A DNA stretch of 64,000 nucleotides from an uncultured Ruegeria sp. (GCF_947504215.1 NZ_CANNGO010000005.1:62001-126000), one strand, 5' to 3'; positions 1-7,235 are shown, counted from the first letter of the stretch. Notes: generated by a model from the sequence alone, not told the origin. Made by a program: numbers and translations.

Positions 1-398
1 TCGCTCAGGCGGCATCCGGTGTAAATCAGCAACAAGAGGGCCGACTCCGCGTAGACCGTCTCTGTGCCGCCTTCCAGCGCCGCGCCAAGCCGTACTTGTT
101 CCGAGTCCGAGAGATAGCGCGTCTTTTCTGCTTCGTGGAGTTTCCTGATCCGACGGGCTGGGTTAGATCCCGGTTGCCGCGATCCCCAATCATCGGCCGG
201 ATCGAACAACTTCGACAACATGACCGCCGCACGGTTGGCCTGATACGGTGTTTCGCGCAATCCGTGATGAAATGCCAACATGTCGGCGCGGGTCACTTCG
301 GCAATTGGGATATACGGAGTCGAGGTGGTGTTCCGTTGACGCCAATATAGCTGTCCTTTGTTTTGTTCGAAATTGGAGAACTCCCGTACTGAGCAGGT
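1..398 (-). pseudogene. Tyrosine recombinase (phage-type integrase) fragment, cut by left edge
   Basis: The minus-strand frame read from 398 down to 1 has no ATG start near its beginning and is closed upstream by a stop at 399-401. It shows the order expected of a tyrosine recombinase: a SAM-like core-binding segment (TRADMLAFHHGLRETPYQAN, then GSNPARRIRK), the linker EAEKTRYLSDSEQVRLG, and the start of the catalytic domain ending in LLIYTGCRLSE, where the catalytic Arg is the R of TGCRLSE. Family members normally have about 80 more N-terminal residues; here only a short YWRQRN-like piece precedes the core domain, so the N-terminus looks lost. The remaining catalytic residues lie beyond the left edge. 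I infer a decayed integrase or the end of an integrated element. An intact gene with a non-canonical start is less likely. Confidence 0.75.
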
Positions 399-831
399 TT
401 AACAAAACCGCCATATTCCGGACACGGGTCGCGTCTAATCAAAAAATTGCGACGCGCCCAGATGGGTTTGCGATTTCCATGAGGGGGTACGAGTTCGGCG
501 CGTCGCACCGCTACCTCCCCGTTAGAAACTCGCCTGTCTTTTATCGACAGGTGAAATTTGGCTGACTGGGCCTCCTGGCTTTGAATGACTTTGAGAGCTG
601 CAGGGACTCTACACAGGCAAAACTGACAACACTTTGAGCGCAATCGCGGTTTTCGAACGCTTTTTGTTAGAAGCACCTGGGCGACCTTCCAAGAGAACAA
701 ACTTCTAAAAACGTTTATGCTGTGTGAACGGCGTCACTGATAAGCTCGTCAAAACCTTTCATGTTGAATGTATTAACGAGTTAGCGCTTATGTTGTGTTT
801 CAAGCGCGAAATTTAATTCTCCCCATGGATC
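399..831. other. Gene-poor stretch, no recognised gene
   Basis: Open frames on both strands here are short, lack convincing ribosome binding sites and resemble no family I know. The stretch separates the integrase fragment from the terminator at 832-861. It may be remnant island DNA. A weak promoter-like TTGAAT at 764-769 lies upstream of the terminator, with no ORF between them. Confidence 0.4.
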
Positions 832-861
832 GGGCGCGCTGGTGGTGGCGCGCCCTTTTTC
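832..861 (+). terminator. Rho-independent terminator without an obvious upstream gene
   Basis: GGGCGCGC at 832-839 pairs perfectly with GCGCGCCC at 848-855 around an 8-nt loop and is followed by TTTTT at 856-860. The T-tract is on the plus strand only, so it serves rightward transcription. No protein-coding gene ends before it, so it may close a small RNA. Confidence 0.8.
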
Positions 862-1045
862 ATTCTTAAATGAAGATGCACGGCCCTTTATATCTCCATG
901 ACTGTTTCCGCGGGTCATGGTTTTAGAGAATTGACTGCTCATGCCGTAAGTTTGAAATTCAACAAGGGGCTATGTGCGGGCGAGTTTCATGGGATTCGCT
1001 GATTGAAAGCTCCTGATCATCGGATTTTTTTCAGCAACTGAATTT

Positions 1046-1056
1046 GACGTAACGTC
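1046..1056. promoter_or_regulatory. ACGT palindrome, possible operator 1
   Basis: GACGT-A-ACGTC is a perfect 5-bp inverted repeat with a 1-nt centre, inside a TTTGACGTAACGTCGCAAA context. It resembles the ACGT-centred sites of MerR- or TetR-type regulators, including LiuR-like sites. The regulator assignment is inference. Confidence 0.35.
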
Positions 1057-1084
1057 GCAAAAACCAGTCTCTTTGTTGAGGTAG

Positions 1085-1100
1085 TTGACGTAAACGTAAG
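1085..1100. promoter_or_regulatory. ACGT palindrome, possible operator 2
   Basis: TTGACGTAAACGTAAG is an imperfect palindrome with ACGT in both half-sites. It lies 39 bp from the first ACGT palindrome, close to four helical turns, upstream of the small gene at 1312. LiuR sites in proteobacteria have a similar TTGACGT/ACGTAA shape. No regulator gene is nearby. Confidence 0.4.
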
Positions 1101-1112
1101 CTTTTCCTCTTT

Positions 1113-1134
1113 TTTTTGACTGGCTAGTCAAAAA
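1113..1134. repeat. 9-bp AT-rich inverted repeat
   Basis: TTTTTGACT at 1113-1121 and AGTCAAAAA at 1126-1134 are exact reverse complements with the 4-nt centre GGCT. The TTGACT/AGTCAA core is like operators of TetR-family repressors. As RNA it could form a hairpin, but no T-run follows it. Confidence 0.5.
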
Positions 1135-1195
1135 GTGACGCAAAACCACGATTTCTTCCCCCTTACGACAGGCGGCGTTCCTCCTACATGGGCCA

Positions 1196-1277
1196 TGTCG
1201 CTGCGGACCAAGGGAACCACTCACGAAATTCCTTGAGCCCACTCTCCCTCGGGGTTCGGATCAGGTCCGCAGCGACA
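1196..1277. repeat. 14-bp inverted repeat enclosing a 54-nt loop in the leader of the gene at 1312
   Basis: TGTCGCTGCGGACC (1196-1209) and GGTCCGCAGCGACA (1264-1277) are exact reverse complements. The enclosed 54 nt hold smaller pairings such as AAGG/CCTT. The right arm ends 34 bp before the ATG at 1312, so a transcript would carry this as a long closing stem in its 5' leader. It matches no riboswitch or 6S/SRP RNA pattern that I recognise. Confidence 0.6.
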
Positions 1278-1311
1278 GCGCCGTGAAGCTTAACTGTTGT
1301 TGGAGTCGACT

Positions 1312-1503
1312 ATGCCGATGAAGTCATTTTTGAGCTACCTGATGGACAACAAGGTCGTCCGGGTTTCAACCTCCGACGAGTCCCTTCAGGGCAATTCGGT
1401 ATTCGAGGACGGCAAACAAGCGCTTGAGAAGGCCGAGGTCGAGATGCTGTTCCAGAACATTCTGAAGGAAAAGCAAAACGATCTGCTGACCGATCGTAAA
1501 TAA
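1312..1503 (+). CDS. Small conserved-looking hypothetical protein, 63 aa
   Basis: Function unknown. The ATG at 1312 is chosen because GGAG sits six bases upstream; an in-frame TTG at 1297 overlaps that ribosome binding site and is less likely. The protein is hydrophilic, with no signal peptide or membrane segment. It has a central acidic, helical stretch (EDGKQALEKAEVEMLFQNIL) and a lysine-rich end. It stands alone between the palindrome-rich leader and the convergent DUF3833 operon. The heavily structured upstream region suggests tight control. I cannot assign a family. Confidence 0.65.
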   Translation: MPMKSFLSYLMDNKVVRVSTSDESLQGNSVFEDGKQALEKAEVEMLFQNILKEKQNDLLTDRK

Positions 1504-1595
1504 CAACCGCCCACGTCCGCAGGCTAGACGCCCAAATCTAGCAGTGAGCCAAGGGAGTTTGGCGGCATTTCGCGATGCTGGTCGAGTGCCACGGG

Positions 1596-2138
1596 CTACT
1601 TCTTTTCGAAGAACAAGATGACCTCACCCAGCCGAACCCCAAAGCGTGAGACATAGGCGCGATTAAGAAGGCGGTCATCCTCCAACAGCCACATCCAGTC
1701 GTCGAACTTTACACGCATGGTGCCGTCCTTGATGGGCAGGTCGATTTTGTATTTCCAGTTAAAGGTATCCCCGCGTTCGATCCCGCTGGCGGTTCCCAAC
1801 ACACCGGGGGCCGTCCCGGTCCAGGTGTCATCGCCGGTTTTGGTCAGAGTCCAGATGCGTTGTTCGGTTGCGCCATCATCGTAAACGAAATCTTCCACCA
1901 ACGTCAGGGTCTCGCCATCCCATGTGCCGTCGATATCTACCGTGAAGCGCCGTGGAACGTTCCCTAGAATATCCTGAAACTGACCATAGGCGACGGTTTT
2001 GCCTTCAAAGAACTCTTCAAGATTCAGTTGCCGGTCTGACAGAAAGGTTTTTGGCACGCGCGGCTTGCTTGAGCACGCGGCCAATAAAGCCAGGCTGGCG
2101 ACAGCGACAAAGGCAACAAAAGACCGATAGGATGTCAT
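1596..2138 (-). CDS. DUF3833 family lipoprotein
   Basis: A 180-aa protein with a signal peptide ending in a lipobox (LLAAC, Cys at about residue 22), so it is probably lipid-anchored. The rest matches DUF3833: repeated strand-forming segments, a DDWMWLLEDDRLLNRAYV block and a C-terminal RFGVRLGEVILFF block. It is the last gene of a five-gene minus-strand operon, and its ATG overlaps the stop of the upstream paralogue by 4 bp (ATGA). DUF3833 has no proven activity. Its constant company with NAD/FAD oxidoreductase and lipid-modification genes in proteobacteria suggests a role in envelope or fatty-acid damage response, which is inference. It is paralogous to the next gene upstream. Confidence 0.85.
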   Translation of the reverse strand: MTSYRSFVAFVAVASLALLAACSSKPRVPKTFLSDRQLNLEEFFEGKTVAYGQFQDILGNVPRRFTVDIDGTWDGETLTLVEDFVYDDGATEQRIWTLTKTGDDTWTGTAPGVLGTASGIERGDTFNWKYKIDLPIKDGTMRVKFDDWMWLLEDDRLLNRAYVSRFGVRLGEVILFFEKK

Positions 2139-2752
2139 TGCAGTGGCTTTCCCTCGGATGCGGAATCATACCCATTCGTGCCGTTTACATAAACGTGTTT
2201 GGTTCTTGGGGCCGGGCGCATGGTGGCCACCAGTTCCGCAACCTTGATGCCGAACTTTCGCATCTCTGAGCGGTTCATGATCGCTCCGTTCTCGGTCAGA
2301 TACATCCAGTCAGTGACATCCAGCGTGTGCCCTCCAGCATCTTCGGGCAAAATGATCTTGTAGGTGAGTTTGACAGTCGAGCCGGAGATGGTGCCTTTTC
2401 CTTCGCCCACGATATCGTCTGCGGTGGCGATGAAACTGTTGCCGGTGCCCATGGTCAGGTACCACTTGCGCGTCATCTGTTTCCCGTTCGAATAGGTGAA
2501 ATACTCAGACAGCGTGCCTGAGTTTCCCGTCCATTCGCCAACCATACGCGCGACGAAGCTGTTCGACATTTTACCGTTGGGACCATAGATCAGGCCTTCG
2601 GACAGGATTTCCCCGTTCAGATTGTCTCTCAGTGAAAACACCGGCCCGGTGCCAGTGTAATCCGACGGCGATTGGGCGCGAAAGCTAAGCAGGCGGCTTC
2701 TTACGATGTTTGCGACAAGAAGCGTCAACAGGGTGATGGCGATGGCGTTCAT
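2135..2752 (-). CDS. DUF3833 family protein, second copy
   Basis: A 205-aa paralogue of the neighbouring lipoprotein. The shared signature is DVTDWMYLTENGAIMNRSEM followed by KFGIKVAEL. Instead of a lipobox it begins with a single hydrophobic segment (residues 4-17) followed by basic residues, so it is probably membrane-anchored facing the periplasm. The C-terminal 25 residues (from about 180) extend past the paralogue and are polar. The start at 2752 overlaps the stop of the transporter gene (ATGA), and its own stop overlaps the next start in the same way. A larger open frame reaches further upstream but runs inside the transporter gene and is not real. Confidence 0.85.
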   Translation of the reverse strand: MNAIAITLLTLLVANIVRSRLLSFRAQSPSDYTGTGPVFSLRDNLNGEILSEGLIYGPNGKMSNSFVARMVGEWTGNSGTLSEYFTYSNGKQMTRKWYLTMGTGNSFIATADDIVGEGKGTISGSTVKLTYKIILPEDAGGHTLDVTDWMYLTENGAIMNRSEMRKFGIKVAELVATMRPAPRTKHVYVNGTNGYDSASEGKPLQ

Positions 2753-3975
2753 TTGCTTGTGACCTCTGTGGGCAGTGTCAAAACCATACCGAAAGCTCCG
2801 AGTTTCAGGATGCAGGGCAGGACCGCGTAGGCGAGGTTGAGTGTATTCAGCGCCTGCGCGGAATTGGTTTGACCAGGATTGAAACCGCTGCGCTCCAGCA
2901 GCGGCAGGGTGAAAAAGGCAGCCAGAGCGAGGCCCAGCTTGCCTGCGAATGACCAGATGCCAAACGCGGCGGATGCATTCAGACCTGCGCGGGTCAGAAC
3001 GACCGAGAACATGGCGGGCAGCACCACCATATCGGCCCCAAGGGCCGCGCCCGATGCCAGGCAGATCACGGCAAACCCGGCAAGGTTTCCTGCCGATAAG
3101 GTTGCTGCACCGATGAAGCCTGCGATCGATAGGGGCATCGCGATCATCAGAGTTCGTTTCGGACCAATTCGGTTGCTGAGCTTTGCCCAGAGCGGAACGC
3201 TGGCACCGGCACTGAGGAAAAACAGGATGAGCAACGGACCCGCCTTGCCGGGCAGCTGTAACCGATCTTCGACAAAGAACAGAAACAGCGTAGACGTGAT
3301 CGCCACAGGCAGGCTGTTGACCAGCGCAAGTGCCAACAACCGCAACCCACCGGCTTGACCAAGGCCTGAGAAGGACAGGCCTTGTCCCGTGATTGGAGTG
3401 CGGCGCCACATCGGCAGCGTCAGGATCATGGTCAAAATTGCGAGCAACCCCAAAAACATACCAAATGCAGGATACCCCTGCGCTTGCGCTCCAAGGGCAA
3501 AAAACAGGGCCGGGGCGCTGGCGGCGATGACAACGCCAGTGAGTTGTCCTCCCTCACGGAACGCGGCCAGCGTCATCAGCTCTTTCGGGTCGGTGCTTTT
3601 GGCAAGCGTCGCACTGCGCCCATAAAGCAGGATGGTTCCAAGGCTGTAGGCCGAAAACAACAGTACGAGTATGGCGATCAGGGCTGTCACACTTGCGCCT
3701 TCTGGCAGGGAAAACAGCAAGGGAAACCCGATCGCCAAACCAATTGCGGCCAGTGAGGCAAACAGAATCTGTCCGCCCGGCCATCGGTCAATGGCCCAGC
3801 CGATCAGCGGATCCTGCACCAAGTCCACCAGTCTGATCACCAGCAGAACGGTTCCGATCACCCCCAGGCTGATGCCCAGATTGACCGCGGCAAATCGCGG
3901 CAAATGGATATAAAGCGGGATACCCGCTGCTGCGAGCATCAGCGCATACAGGCTGACACGGGGATACAGCATCAT
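2749..3975 (-). CDS. MFS transporter, GPH (melibiose carrier-like) family
   Basis: A 408-aa protein with about 12 hydrophobic segments. The RLVDLVQDPLIGWAIDRWP motif between helices 2 and 3 is the hallmark of the glycoside-pentoside-hexuronide:cation symporters. The substrate cannot be read from the sequence. A transporter of this type sits in the same place in the Rhodobacter sphaeroides singlet-oxygen-responsive cluster, where sugar transport seems unlikely and lipid-related export is conceivable; this is inference. The first ATG of an ATGATG pair overlaps the previous stop by 4 bp. Confidence 0.85.
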   Translation of the reverse strand: MMLYPRVSLYALMLAAAGIPLYIHLPRFAAVNLGISLGVIGTVLLVIRLVDLVQDPLIGWAIDRWPGGQILFASLAAIGLAIGFPLLFSLPEGASVTALIAILVLLFSAYSLGTILLYGRSATLAKSTDPKELMTLAAFREGGQLTGVVIAASAPALFFALGAQAQGYPAFGMFLGLLAILTMILTLPMWRRTPITGQGLSFSGLGQAGGLRLLALALVNSLPVAITSTLFLFFVEDRLQLPGKAGPLLILFFLSAGASVPLWAKLSNRIGPKRTLMIAMPLSIAGFIGAATLSAGNLAGFAVICLASGAALGADMVVLPAMFSVVLTRAGLNASAAFGIWSFAGKLGLALAAFFTLPLLERSGFNPGQTNSAQALNTLNLAYAVLPCILKLGAFGMVLTLPTEVTSK

Positions 3976-4517
3976 TGCCCCTTCAATTGCCGCGTAAAGC
4001 TTGCGGATCGCGTATTGTCGCCAAGAAAGATAGACATGAAAGCGCGCTTGATGCCCGGATAGGATAGCGTGCAGGTCTTGGTCCCGTTTCGCCAGAACCC
4101 GACCTTGTCAGGACCCTGCGACACAGCAAGATAAGTGTCGCCTTTGCTGACCGCCTGAAAGCACTGTTCCAACTGGCTTTGAACGGGCGCGCCGTTGCCT
4201 TGCCGATCCATTTCTTCAAGCGTCGATTCAACCAGCGCCTTTTGCTTCAGATTCTTGCGATAGGTCAGTAGCAGACCGAAATCCTGATTCCAGCTGAAGG
4301 GCGCGCCCTGAGGCGTGTAAAGTTTGGCGTCATAAAGCGGCAGGCCCAGAAACCGAAAAGTTGCATCGCCACGCAATTGGGCATTGTTCAACACGTCTGT
4401 CACCGTTGAGGCCGCCAGCCCGCCCGGGGCCAGCAACACAAGCGCAAGCAGCGCGGTACGCCAGCTTCGGTTATTCGGCCGCAACAGGGATGGCCGGATC
4501 TTTTTCGAGAATGCCAT
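3972..4517 (-). CDS. Chalcone isomerase-like domain protein, exported
   Basis: A 181-aa protein. The chosen ATG at 4517 has GGAG seven bases upstream and overlaps the 3' end of the FAD oxidoreductase gene by 47 bp. A start at 4547 has no better signal. The N-terminus is basic, then hydrophobic (LLALVLLAPGGLAA), consistent with a signal peptide. The body matches the chalcone isomerase-like fold seen in bacterial secreted proteins: GLPLYDAKLYTP, then KNLKQKALVESTLEEMDRQG and a FLGDNTRS-type end. Bacterial members are not flavonoid enzymes and may bind fatty acids. It is the second gene of the operon. Confidence 0.75.
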   Translation of the reverse strand: MAFSKKIRPSLLRPNNRSWRTALLALVLLAPGGLAASTVTDVLNNAQLRGDATFRFLGLPLYDAKLYTPQGAPFSWNQDFGLLLTYRKNLKQKALVESTLEEMDRQGNGAPVQSQLEQCFQAVSKGDTYLAVSQGPDKVGFWRNGTKTCTLSYPGIKRAFMSIFLGDNTRSASFTRQLKGQ

Positions 4518-5802
4518 TGTCAGCTCCGATGGTTTGCGGGGCGCCATTCAAGCGGTCGACGACGTGCATCGCACTGGCTATCCCGTCTTCGTGGAACCCG
4601 TGCCGGTTATAAGCTCCGGCGAACCAGGTTCGGTTTTGTCCCTGCATTTCACGGATTTGCCCTTGTGCCTTCAGGGCCGCCTTGTCGAACACCGGATGGG
4701 CGAATTCGACCTGATCATATATTTTGTCTGCGGGAATCTCCGACGTCGCGTTCAGGGACACAAACAGCGGATCGCTGTCCGGGATGTTCTGAAGGCGGTT
4801 CATCCAATATGTCACACTCACGTTTCCGCCTTGCGACCGATAGGTCCAACTGGACCAGCACCCGCGCCGTTTGGGCATCTGCGACGGGTCGCAATGCAAA
4901 ACGGCCGAGTTCGGCTGATACCGGATTGCGCCAAGCGCGGCGGCCTCGTCGGCGGTCGCGTTTTCACCCAGAATGGCCAGTGATTGGTCGGAATGAGTGG
5001 CCAGAATGATCTCGTCGAACTGATCAGACTGTCCCTGACTGGTGACCGTCACGCCAGTTTCGTCGCGTCGAACGTTTTCAACTGGGCTGGCCAACCGGAT
5101 ATCGCAACCCCGGGTGCGCAGGGCGGCATCGACCCGGCGGACATATTCGATACTGCCGCCTTTGACCGTCCACCATTGGTGCTGACTGGCCCGGCCGCTG
5201 GCCAGCAGTGCGTGATTGCGGAAGAACTGCACCAGCGAGCGGGCAGGGAACTGGTCTACGAACTCGGTCGGAGTGGACCAGATCGCGCCGCACATGGGCA
5301 TCAGGTAGTTGTGGCGGAACCAATGACCGAGGCGGAGCTGATCAACCAGTTCGCCAATCGTGGTGTCATCGTCCTTGGCGGCCTCGGGCGCTTCTTTGCC
5401 AAAGCGCAGGATGTCCGCGATCATCTTGTAGTAGGCGGGTCGCACCAGATTGCGTTTTTGCGCTGTCAGGGTGCGTAACGTATTCAGCCCGTATTCAATG
5501 CGACCGTTATCGATTGTTGCGCCAAAGCTCATCTCGCTTTTGGTGACCGGGACGTTCAGTTCTTCGAACAGCTTTGTAAGATAGGGATAGGTCGCATAGT
5601 TGAAAACGATGAACCCGGTATCCACCGGCTGGTCCCCGTTTTTACCAGCCATCACTGTGCGGGCATGTCCGCCCAGCCTGGATTCAGCTTCGAATAGAGT
5701 GATATCGTGGTCTTCTGATAAATAGTAAGCTGCGGAAAGACCTGAAATGCCTGCACCTACAACCGCGATTTTTTTGCGTACGCCCCGTGTCTCGTCGAAC
5801 AT
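4471..5802 (-). CDS. FAD-dependent oxidoreductase (NAD/FAD-binding, amine oxidase/desaturase-like)
   Basis: A 443-aa soluble flavoprotein with an N-terminal dinucleotide-binding GAGISG at residues 16-21, an acidic strand end (FEAESRLGGHART) and a C-terminal FAD-contact block (WFAGAYNRHGFHEDGIASA). It belongs to the NAD/FAD-binding group usually linked to DUF1365 and cyclopropane-fatty-acid-synthase-like genes. Relatives in Rhodobacter sphaeroides act in formation of modified (furan) fatty acids and are induced by singlet oxygen, so a similar membrane-lipid role is inferred. The ATG at 5802 follows AGAGGA; a longer open frame starting at 5862 would begin upstream of the predicted transcription start. 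It is first in the operon. The usual DUF1365 and methyltransferase partners are absent here. Confidence 0.85.
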   Translation of the reverse strand: MFDETRGVRKKIAVVGAGISGLSAAYYLSEDHDITLFEAESRLGGHARTVMAGKNGDQPVDTGFIVFNYATYPYLTKLFEELNVPVTKSEMSFGATIDNGRIEYGLNTLRTLTAQKRNLVRPAYYKMIADILRFGKEAPEAAKDDDTTIGELVDQLRLGHWFRHNYLMPMCGAIWSTPTEFVDQFPARSLVQFFRNHALLASGRASQHQWWTVKGGSIEYVRRVDAALRTRGCDIRLASPVENVRRDETGVTVTSQGQSDQFDEIILATHSDQSLAILGENATADEAAALGAIRYQPNSAVLHCDPSQMPKRRGCWSSWTYRSQGGNVSVTYWMNRLQNIPDSDPLFVSLNATSEIPADKIYDQVEFAHPVFDKAALKAQGQIREMQGQNRTWFAGAYNRHGFHEDGIASAMHVVDRLNGAPQTIGADNGILEKDPAIPVAAE

Positions 5803-5834
5803 ATGATCCTCTTTGTGCGACTTTTTACAAAAGG

Positions 5835-5861
5835 ATACGTAGCAGATCTGGTGCTGGATCA
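5835..5861 (-). promoter_or_regulatory. ECF sigma factor-type promoter for the FAD oxidoreductase operon
   Basis: Read on the minus strand: TGATCC (5861-5856), a 16-nt spacer beginning AGC, then CGTAT (5839-5835). The start codon at 5802 is about 33 nt downstream. The TGATCC -35 matches the published RpoE (ChrR-controlled, singlet oxygen) promoter of Rhodobacter sphaeroides. A twin with identical geometry serves the divergent gene. Confidence 0.65.
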
Positions 5862-5930
5862 ATCAGGTTAGATTATTTTCCCAAGTGCTCTAGGTTATGA
5901 TGTCTTGCCGGATTTTCATGCGCATCCACG

Positions 5931-5957
5931 TGATCCAGCTGTATTCCGCGCCCGTAT
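5931..5957 (+). promoter_or_regulatory. ECF sigma factor-type promoter for the SDR gene
   Basis: TGATCC (5931-5936), a 16-nt spacer beginning AGC, then CGTAT (5953-5957). This is the same pair of hexamer-like elements at the same spacing as on the opposite strand 70 bp away. Transcription would begin around 5963, upstream of both candidate starts of the SDR gene. Confidence 0.65.
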
Positions 5958-6032
5958 GACCACTAACATGGTTCAAATAAAATAAACTCAATGCCCGGGA
6001 CTGCTGTCCCCGGTATCCCGGATGGCCCACGC

Positions 6033-6758
6033 ATGAGCAGTTTTGCAGGAAAGACCTATTGGATTATTGGCGCGAGCGAGGGCCTGGGTCGTGCATTGGC
6101 CGAAAAGCTGAGCGATCAGGGCGCTCATCTGGTTTTGTCGGCGCGCAATGCCGAACGTTTGACCGAGATCTGCGATAGTCTGCCCAACGCGCGGGCGGTA
6201 CCGTTCGATGTGACCGATCTGACCGCTGTGCGCCGTGCGGTGGCCTATGTCGGAGACGTGGATGGGTTGGTCTATAACGCCGGGGCGTATGATCCGATGC
6301 GATCAGCGGATTGGGATACCGAGGCAGCGCTGGCCATGAACGACGTGAATTTTGTCGGGGCGTTGCGAGTGCTGGGTGAAACGATTCCGGGGTTTGTTCA
6401 GGCGGGGCGGGGGGAAATAACCCTGATTGGCTCGCTTGCAGGCTATCACGGCTTGCCTGCTGCCATCGGATATGGGTCCAGCAAGGCGGCGCTGATCTCG
6501 CTGGCGGAAACGATGCGGCATGATTTGGCCGATACGGGTGTGACTGTGCGCATCGTCAATCCGGGGTTCATCAAGACTCGTCTGACCGAGAAGAATAACT
6601 TCAAGATGCCGATGTTGATGACGCCCGAAGATGCTGCGGACCGGGTGGTAAAGGCGATGTGTCGTCGTCGCTTCCGCACCGATTTTCCAGCACCGTTTTC
6701 ATGGGCGATCCGACTGATCGATTATCTGCCGGATCTGCTGGTCTACCGCGGAAAATAG
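6033..6758 (+). CDS. Short-chain dehydrogenase/reductase, probable co-regulated stress gene
   Basis: A 241-aa classical SDR. The cofactor motif GASEGLG lies at residues 11-17, the catalytic Ser in LIGSLAGYHG, and the YGSSKAAL active-site Tyr/Lys follows. The start at 6033 gives the family N-terminus (MSSFAGKTYWIIGASEG). An in-frame ATG at 5991 would add 14 low-complexity residues and has no ribosome binding site. The gene is divergent from the FAD oxidoreductase operon and has a matching ECF-type promoter, so the two units are probably induced together. In Rhodobacter sphaeroides an SDR lies beside the corresponding cluster. The substrate is unknown; a lipid-derived carbonyl is a guess. Confidence 0.85.
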   Translation: MSSFAGKTYWIIGASEGLGRALAEKLSDQGAHLVLSARNAERLTEICDSLPNARAVPFDVTDLTAVRRAVAYVGDVDGLVYNAGAYDPMRSADWDTEAALAMNDVNFVGALRVLGETIPGFVQAGRGEITLIGSLAGYHGLPAAIGYGSSKAALISLAETMRHDLADTGVTVRIVNPGFIKTRLTEKNNFKMPMLMTPEDAADRVVKAMCRRRFRTDFPAPFSWAIRLIDYLPDLLVYRGK

Positions 6759-6818
6759 ACCCTAACAAAACCAGCCCGCCGACATGGCGGTGCCAGTCCG
6801 GTCTGCGCTGTCTTGCCC

Positions 6819-7106
6819 TTATCCGCAGGTCAGTCGCTGAATGACACCCGCATCGTTCACGAACACATTCAGACGGTCGATGCGATAGTCTTGCGTTGCA
6901 ATGTCATTTGGGCCCAGCACGCGGGATCGTTCGGGTAGATTGGCCTGAATTGTCGAAACGGGCTGGCCGACCGAAGCCGCAAAAGCCTCGCCTTTGCAGA
7001 AAGCCAGATCAACTGGGGCATCCTCGGACGCGGTTGAGGTTTGTTCGGGCGGGGGCGTCTCGGTGCAGGCCGCCAGAAGGATCAGGATCGGGATAAAACG
7101 GTACAT
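6819..7106 (-). CDS. I78 family peptidase-inhibitor-like lipoprotein
   Basis: A 95-aa protein with a short signal peptide and lipobox LLAAC (Cys at residue 14), so probably an outer- or inner-membrane lipoprotein. The remaining 80 residues match the I78 inhibitor family: CKGEAFAASVGQPVSTI, then RVLGPND, TQDYRIDRLNVFVNDAGVI and a terminal LTCG whose Cys pairs with the first. Characterised I78 members inhibit serine peptidases such as those of Aspergillus clavatus; most bacterial lipoprotein members are untested. GAGGA lies six bases before the ATG. It stands alone, convergent with the SDR gene and divergent from frmA. Confidence 0.8.
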   Translation of the reverse strand: MYRFIPILILLAACTETPPPEQTSTASEDAPVDLAFCKGEAFAASVGQPVSTIQANLPERSRVLGPNDIATQDYRIDRLNVFVNDAGVIQRLTCG

Positions 7107-7235
7107 TGGCGTTCCTCGTTCTGGCTATGTCGTTTCTGCAATAACAAACAATTGGCCAGCCTGCCATGAAAGCGCAGTTGAAAACACCCTGTAATTCACG
7201 CAGTGTCAGGGGAAATGGACAGGGAGAAGTGCACT

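Noticed and set aside
399..700. Protein gene on either strand between the integrase fragment and 700
   Set aside because: Frames of 70-135 codons overlap each other on both strands, have no ribosome binding site and resemble no family.
1113..1134. Rho-independent terminator
   Set aside because: The palindrome has T and A runs inside its own arms and no GC stem followed by a separate T-tract, so it is better read as an operator-like repeat.
1196..1277. tRNA, 4.5S or 6S RNA gene
   Set aside because: A GGTTCGGAT string resembles a tRNA T-loop, but the flanking stems do not pair as in a tRNA, and no SRP or 6S hallmark is present.
2135..3409. A 424-codon open frame on the minus strand ending at 2135
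   Set aside because: Its first half runs out of frame inside the GPH transporter gene and shows no family. Only the part from 2752 is the DUF3833 gene.
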